From Pyxidicoccus xibeiensis (GTDB lineage Bacteria > Myxococcota > Myxococcia > Myxococcales > Myxococcaceae): a DNA stretch of 64,000 nt. The stretch lies in contig NZ_JAJVKV010000018.1 of NCBI RefSeq assembly GCF_024198175.1, forward strand, positions 1-64,000, given 5' to 3'. A program made the position numbers and the translations under genes. Position 1 is the stretch's first letter; each line of letters starts with the position of its first letter. Shown one piece after another: positions 59,936 to 64,000 of the stretch. The notes below the pieces were generated by a model, which was not told the origin of the DNA, did not search any database, and was given only the letters and a program-made list of their open reading frames with translations.

Positions 59936-60727
59936 TCAGTGGCGCGGCGTGCCGTACGTGGGCGGGGGCGAAGGACCCGGCCCGGCTTTCTCCGGGGCCT
60001 CGTCCAGGCCGTCCGCCTCCGCGCCCAGCCGGAGCCGCACCGCCACCGCGGCCTGGAGGATGGGAGCCGTCCTGGCCTCGCTCCTCAGGGCGTCCCACGT
60101 GCCTTGTTGGATGCGCGGCCCGGCGGGCGTGAGCACGGAGACCCGGAATTCCGCGCCGGACGGAGGCGCGGGCCGTGGACCCTGGAGGGGAGGCTGGGTG
60201 GCCACGAGCGCCTGTCCTGTCTGGACGAACCATTGGGCAACCTCCTTCACCTCCGAGGAGGGCTCCTCGAAACCAAAGAACCCCCGGCGCGGGCACAGGA
60301 GGCGCGCGGTGCCATCGGCGTAGACCGCGAGGATGTCAGGCCTTTGCCACTGCTCGCACTCGATGATGATGCCCAGGATGCGAGCCGACTCCTGGCGGTC
60401 GGGATGCTGTCCGAGCCAGCGCAGGCAGTGCCACGCCAGCAGGCGGAAGCGCGAGTCGTCGCCGTGCTGGACGAGCATCTCCTGGAGCTCGCGGATGGCC
60501 CCTTCGCGGTGGTGCTCGCGGAGCCTGTCCGCCGCGCGGGCGAAGAACCCCCATGCGGCGTTCTTGCCGGTCAGCTCGCCCCGGCTGGCGGCGAAGCGGG
60601 CCGCGCTCTCGAGCGACTCATCCGCGAACAGCATCTCTCGCAGCTCCGCGAGCGGATCTTCCTCTACCGGGCGGGGCGAAGCCCGCTGTTTCAGGCGCTT
60701 CTGGAACCACCGAGGCCAACCCATCAT
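59936..60727 (-). CDS. Hypothetical protein, helical, function unknown
   Basis: 263 residues, no signal peptide. Residues ~25-120 are amphipathic helices reminiscent of TPR/HEAT packing (ARFAASRGELTGKNAAWGFFARAADRLREHH, RLLAWHCLRWLGQH). A beta-rich middle (~130-150, ILAVYADGTARLLCPRRGFFGFEE) is followed by a Pro-rich tail. Not recognised. ATG 60727 and 60724 are adjacent; the GAGGAGG site fits the second better. Converges on the toxin module and diverges from the DUF2381-like gene. Confidence 0.7.
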   Translation of the reverse strand: MMGWPRWFQKRLKQRASPRPVEEDPLAELREMLFADESLESAARFAASRGELTGKNAAWGFFARAADRLREHHREGAIRELQEMLVQHGDDSRFRLLAWHCLRWLGQHPDRQESARILGIIIECEQWQRPDILAVYADGTARLLCPRRGFFGFEEPSSEVKEVAQWFVQTGQALVATQPPLQGPRPAPPSGAEFRVSVLTPAGPRIQQGTWDALRSEARTAPILQAAVAVRLRLGAEADGLDEAPEKAGPGPSPPPTYGTPRH

Positions 60728-60794
60728 GTCCTCCTCATGAGGTCCACCATGTCACCTCTCTCTGGTAGTTTCCAATGCTGGAGGTTGTCAGCAA

Positions 60795-61715
60795 ATGTGC
60801 CTACCCATCTCGGTGGTGTTGGTGGTACTCATGGGGACGGCGGCCCCGGAGGTGGAGGCGAAGCGCGTGGAGGCGCGGCGGGAGGTCCGCCTCGCGGGAG
60901 ACGCGCTCCAGGACATCCAGGTGCTCCGGCTGGCACCGGGGACGGTGACGCTGGTGCTGTTCGACTCCTCGCTGGCGCCCGAGTCCACGGACACCACGGC
61001 GCTCCAGCCGCTGCTCGAGCGGATGGAGGTGAATGAGCGCTCCCTGGTGCTCAAGCCACGGGCGGAACTGAAGGAGGCGACGGTGGGGCTCACCGTGCGC
61101 TTCAAGGACGGCCATGCGCCGGAGCAGGTGGCCTTCACGCTCGTCTCCCACCCGGACGTGGTGGACACACAGGTAGAGGTGCTGCGCAAGCCGCGGCCCG
61201 CGGAGTGGCTGCTCGCGGAGCTGACTTCGCTGCGGGGACGCTGCGCCGCGGCGGAGGCCGGGCTGGCCGCGCTGAGAAGGCAGTGCGCGGCGAGCGGGCT
61301 GGTCGGAGCGTACCTGTCGGGGGAACTGGACCTGCTCCAGGACATCACGGTCCGGATGCTGGAAGGGAAGAGGGCCGTGAGTGATGGGCTGACCAGTCGT
61401 CCCGGGATGCCGCTCATTCTTCTGAACTCCGGACCCCTCAAGGTCCTGGGCGTGGAGCTGAGCAACCCTCCCGGCCACGGGCCGTGGGTGGCCGGCCGGG
61501 CCCGGCTGGTGCGGCTGGACCCGGAGGGCCGGGCGCTGGGAGCGGCACGCGAACTGCCGGTGCATGTCTTCGGAGGGCAGCTGGCGCCGGGCGAGACGGC
61601 CCGCCTGGCGGTGCGCTGGGAGGAACCGGAGGGGGAGCAGGCCGCGGCGGTGTCGCTGGAGCTGATGGACGTCAGCGGTCGCCGTGGCATTCGCTGGGAA
61701 CGACTGGAACTGTAG
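60795..61715 (+). CDS. DUF2381/TIGR02268-type secreted protein
   Basis: 306 residues. N-terminal hydrophobic stretch (LPISVVLVVLMGTAAP, signal-like), a beta region (~20-110), a short coiled helix with a Cys (RGRCAAAEAGLAALRRQC, ~140-157) and a beta C-terminus (~200-300, RARLVRLDPEGRALG, QLAPGETARLAVRWEEP). The pattern matches the Myxococcus paralogous family DUF2381, usually found next to a Ser/Thr kinase, as here. Function is unknown; a sensory partner is likely. Start ATG 60795 after GGAGGT. Confidence 0.8.
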   Translation: MCLPISVVLVVLMGTAAPEVEAKRVEARREVRLAGDALQDIQVLRLAPGTVTLVLFDSSLAPESTDTTALQPLLERMEVNERSLVLKPRAELKEATVGLTVRFKDGHAPEQVAFTLVSHPDVVDTQVEVLRKPRPAEWLLAELTSLRGRCAAAEAGLAALRRQCAASGLVGAYLSGELDLLQDITVRMLEGKRAVSDGLTSRPGMPLILLNSGPLKVLGVELSNPPGHGPWVAGRARLVRLDPEGRALGAARELPVHVFGGQLAPGETARLAVRWEEPEGEQAAAVSLELMDVSGRRGIRWERLEL

Positions 61716-61741
61716 TCGCCGCAGGCGCGGGAGGAGGCCAC

Positions 61742-63814
61742 TTGCAACAGGCGGACACGAGTACGGGGGAGTCGCGGGTGCGGGTGCTGTCGCCTGGGGC
61801 CCTGCCCAGGGGCACGCGGGTGGCGCGCTGGGAAGTGGTGTGCCAGGTGGGCAGGGGTGGCTTCGGCACCGTGTACGCGGTGTGCGAGGTAGGACGTGCT
61901 GACGGCCCCTGGTACGCGCTGAAGCTGGCACGCGAGCCGGAAGATGCTGGCTTCTCTCGCGAGGCCCGGGCGCTCTCCCTCGTGAGCCACCCTGGGGTGC
62001 CGCGCCTGGTGGCGGCTGGAACGTGGGAGGCGGGAGCGGCGGGCTACCCGTACCTGGTGCTGGAGTACGTGCGGGGCGAGTCCCTCTATCGCTGGGGCCG
62101 GTTGCTCAACCCCACCGCGCGACAGGTTGCGGGGCTGCTGGAGCAGGTGGCCGGGGTGCTGGAGGCGGCTCACCGGGTGGGGGTGCTGCACCGCGACTTC
62201 AAGGGCGACAACGTGGTGGTCCGTCCGGGTGGGCAGGTGGCGGTGCTGGACTGGGGGGCCGGGCTCCACCCTGACGCGCAGCCCCTTACCTGCACGGAGC
62301 GGCTGCCTCCCGGTACGCCGCGTTACTTCAGCCCTCAGGTGGCTCGCTGGCGCGCTCGGGCCAGGGGTGGCGGCGGGGGGCGCTATCCATACTCGGTGGC
62401 GGATGAGCAGTACGCGGTGGGAGTGGCCTTCTACCGGCTGTTGTCGGATGAGTATCCGCCGCCGCAGCTGGCGCTGGCCGGCGGTTGGGAAGCGCTGGAG
62501 CCGCGTCCCCTGGACTCGCTCAATCCGAAGGTACCTCCCGCGCTGTCGGCCATCGTCATGCGGTTGCTGGCGCTCCGGTCCGAGGAGCGCTTCGCCAGCA
62601 TGACCGCGCTGACACAGGAGCTCCTCGCGGCGCTGGAGAAGGCGGGGCCGGAGTGGGACGTCCCGCTCTTCGATTGGTACGCAGGCCCTGGCAGCGACTC
62701 CCGCACGACTCAAGAGGGAGAGGGTGAGGAGCAGTGTGGACCTGTGGCGCCGGGACAGCTGGCGGCCATCCTGCGTGACAGGCAGCAGCGGCGTGAAGAC
62801 GTCGCCTATGAGGGCGCCAGGCGCTGGGTCCGCAGGCGTCATCCGCAGGTGCTGGCCCGGCCACAGGCCGGGGCGCCCGGGCCGGAGGAGGTTGGCTCCT
62901 GGTGGGGCGGGAAGCTGGCCGCTGGGGCCGGGATGGCACCTGGACCCGAGGTCGGCGTGTCCCGGACGGCGGCGCCGCCCTCCCCGCGCGAGCAGGAGAC
63001 ACCCTTTCCAGGAGAGTTTCCTGAGCCCGAGCCAGCCCGAGTGCCGGGGCGCTCGCTGCGGAGGGGAGCCGTGAAGCGGATGCCGTGGAGCGCCGCGCTG
63101 CTGGGAGCGGTGGTGGTGGGCGCCACGGGGCTCATCCTGATGAAAGCGCGCTCCATGCCGCAGGCGGTCCTTGGTCCCCAGGCGGCGCCTGGCGGCAAAG
63201 TGGCGACTCCGGCACCCACGCCCCATGCTACCGCACCCGCGACGGTCCCTCGATGGATGCCGCCGCTCGCTCTTCTGGAGGAACCCATGCCTGCCCCCAA
63301 ACAGAATGACATCCAGGTTCTCAAGCCAGGCAAGGGCGCCGCGTCCGCGCTCAAGCGCTGTGTGGGACTGGTGGGGGCGGCGGCCACTCTCGCCGCCTGC
63401 CCCGGCGCACAGTTGCGCCCTGTGAGCGGTACGCCCTGTCCACAGGAGGCCCTGGACGGCATGAAGAAGCTCCGGCTGCGCGTGGGCTCTGTAGCCGGCA
63501 CTGGCTACGTGGACACCCGGCAGCCGGGCGGCGCTGATCAGCTTGCCTGGCTTCGTGACGGCTCCATCGTCAGCCGCGTCGTCACAAATGTCGGAGGTCT
63601 CGTGGAGGGCTCGTTGCTGTACGGGCGACTGTGGACGAAGGGCCCCGCGGTCATCGGCCGCTACACGGAGGCGGAGCTGCCGGATGGAACGCGCTACCCC
63701 GTCTGCCTCAACCTGGGGGACGAGGACGGTTGGGACAAGGACCCGGAGTCCACCGAGGAGCTCGCCGCGATTACCCGCAGTGTCGCCTTCACGGCCGTGA
63801 AGGTCTTTCCCTGA
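61742..63814 (+). CDS. Ser/Thr protein kinase with membrane anchor and C-terminal secreted-type domain
   Basis: 690 residues. Kinase domain ~28-290: G-loop GRGGFGTVYAV, K61 in YALKLA, D152 in HRDFKGDN, and DWG (D170-W-G) in place of DFG; both catalytic aspartates are kept. One membrane helix (~446-466). The C-terminal ~170 residues contain RCVGLVGAAATLAACPGAQ and a beta domain ending GRYTEAELPDGTRYPVCLNL, seen fused to myxobacterial kinases. Starts at TTG 61742, supported by GGAGGAGG at good spacing; no ATG is suitable. Forms an operon with the DUF2381-like gene 26 bp upstream. Confidence 0.85.
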   Translation: MQQADTSTGESRVRVLSPGALPRGTRVARWEVVCQVGRGGFGTVYAVCEVGRADGPWYALKLAREPEDAGFSREARALSLVSHPGVPRLVAAGTWEAGAAGYPYLVLEYVRGESLYRWGRLLNPTARQVAGLLEQVAGVLEAAHRVGVLHRDFKGDNVVVRPGGQVAVLDWGAGLHPDAQPLTCTERLPPGTPRYFSPQVARWRARARGGGGGRYPYSVADEQYAVGVAFYRLLSDEYPPPQLALAGGWEALEPRPLDSLNPKVPPALSAIVMRLLALRSEERFASMTALTQELLAALEKAGPEWDVPLFDWYAGPGSDSRTTQEGEGEEQCGPVAPGQLAAILRDRQQRREDVAYEGARRWVRRRHPQVLARPQAGAPGPEEVGSWWGGKLAAGAGMAPGPEVGVSRTAAPPSPREQETPFPGEFPEPEPARVPGRSLRRGAVKRMPWSAALLGAVVVGATGLILMKARSMPQAVLGPQAAPGGKVATPAPTPHATAPATVPRWMPPLALLEEPMPAPKQNDIQVLKPGKGAASALKRCVGLVGAAATLAACPGAQLRPVSGTPCPQEALDGMKKLRLRVGSVAGTGYVDTRQPGGADQLAWLRDGSIVSRVVTNVGGLVEGSLLYGRLWTKGPAVIGRYTEAELPDGTRYPVCLNLGDEDGWDKDPESTEELAAITRSVAFTAVKVFP

Positions 63815-63891
63815 GCCGGGCCCGGCCTCGCATTTGTAAAATCATTTGGCAGAAATCCAGCGTCCGGGCAGGCGCGTCGCGTGATGACTGG

Positions 63892-63922
63892 ACCTGACAG
63901 GTCGTTTCCGGATTGGTAATCC
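63892..63922 (+). promoter_or_regulatory. Two inverted repeats upstream of the edge gene
   Basis: ACCTG-A-CAGGT (63892-63902) and GGATT-GGT-AATCC (63910-63922) lie next to each other 70-95 bp before ATG 63989, in an AT-richer spacer. They look like operator half-sites; the factor is unknown. Confidence 0.35.
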
Positions 63923-63988
63923 ATGGGGTAGGTTGCCCTTCGCTGTCGCGCGGCTGCTGTCCACGCGAGCGAAGGGAGTCCGCACGTC

Positions 63989-64000
63989 ATGGCAACTCGA
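63989..64000 (+). CDS. 5' end of a gene cut by the window edge
   Basis: ATG 63989 follows GGGAG and opens a frame (Met-Ala-Thr-Arg) that runs off the right edge. The upstream spacer has operator-like repeats, supporting a gene start, but only four codons are seen. Confidence 0.5.

Noticed and set aside
63811..63829. GCCGGGCCCGGC palindrome after the last kinase gene as a terminator
   Set aside because: Perfect palindrome but only a 4-bp stem is possible once a loop is allowed; too weak to call.
1..64000. CRISPR arrays, rRNA, tRNA genes, insertion sequences
   Set aside because: None were recognised: no spaced direct-repeat array, no cloverleaf-like sequence or transposase seen. A tRNA scan was not possible by eye, so this is a weak negative.

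Overview
The window is very GC-rich with almost uniformly G/C third codon positions, which is why nearly every gene carries long antisense shadow frames. It comes from a myxobacterium, most likely family Myxococcaceae (Myxococcus, Corallococcus or Pyxidicoccus). The diagnostic families are a DUF2381/TIGR02268-type protein beside a fused Ser/Thr kinase, an AHH-domain lipoprotein of the SitA/TIGR02269 type with an Imm11-like partner, a MYXO-CTERM-like sorting tail, Hanks-type kinases and a pilX-pilY1-pilV-pilW-fimT minor pilin operon. All family calls were made by reading motifs, with no database search. The order (minor pilin operon, then Wzc, then a Wzx/Wzy cluster) recalls from memory the M. 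xanthus region holding the third PilY1 cluster and the biosurfactant polysaccharide (BPS) genes; this is unverified.

Layout. 1-5.2 kb: metabolic and envelope genes on the + strand: the 3' end of a paralogue of the next lipoprotein, hutF, a BamC-like/Tiki-like lipoprotein, an argE-type peptidase and an FMN reductase-like protein. 5.2-11.2 kb: mfd (-), an orphan PAS histidine kinase (+), a small acidic secreted protein (-) and a c-type cytochrome (-). 11.2-18.9 kb: a translationally coupled minor pilin/PilY1 operon (-), ending in a duplicated 31-bp hairpin terminator. 19.2-22.4 kb: a polytopic GT39-like protein and a GT2-methyltransferase fusion (-), divergent from the polysaccharide operon.

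22.6-57.7 kb is a Wzx/Wzy-type polysaccharide locus: a Wzc co-polymerase/tyrosine autokinase, a Wzy-like polymerase, a Wzx flippase, a WecA-like polyprenyl-phosphate HexNAc-1-phosphate transferase, seven GT4 and two GT2 glycosyltransferases, two methyltransferases, two acyltransferase-3 proteins, an LTA-synthase-like sulfatase-fold enzyme, a ROK sugar kinase and a nucleotidyltransferase-like protein. Non-polysaccharide genes are interspersed: an uncharacterised two-gene pair, an exported erythromycin-esterase-like lipoprotein, and a kinase/periplasmic protein/beta-propeller trio. No outer-membrane exporter (Wza/OPX) is visible here. The likely scheme is initiation by the WecA-like enzyme, assembly by the glycosyltransferases, flipping by Wzx, polymerisation by Wzy under Wzc control, and decoration by acyl, methyl and perhaps phosphoglycerol groups.

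57.9-64 kb is accessory: a SitA-like toxin/immunity module whose tip and immunity gene are visibly less GC-rich, an unknown gene (-), and a DUF2381-kinase pair. The window ends just after the start codon of another gene.
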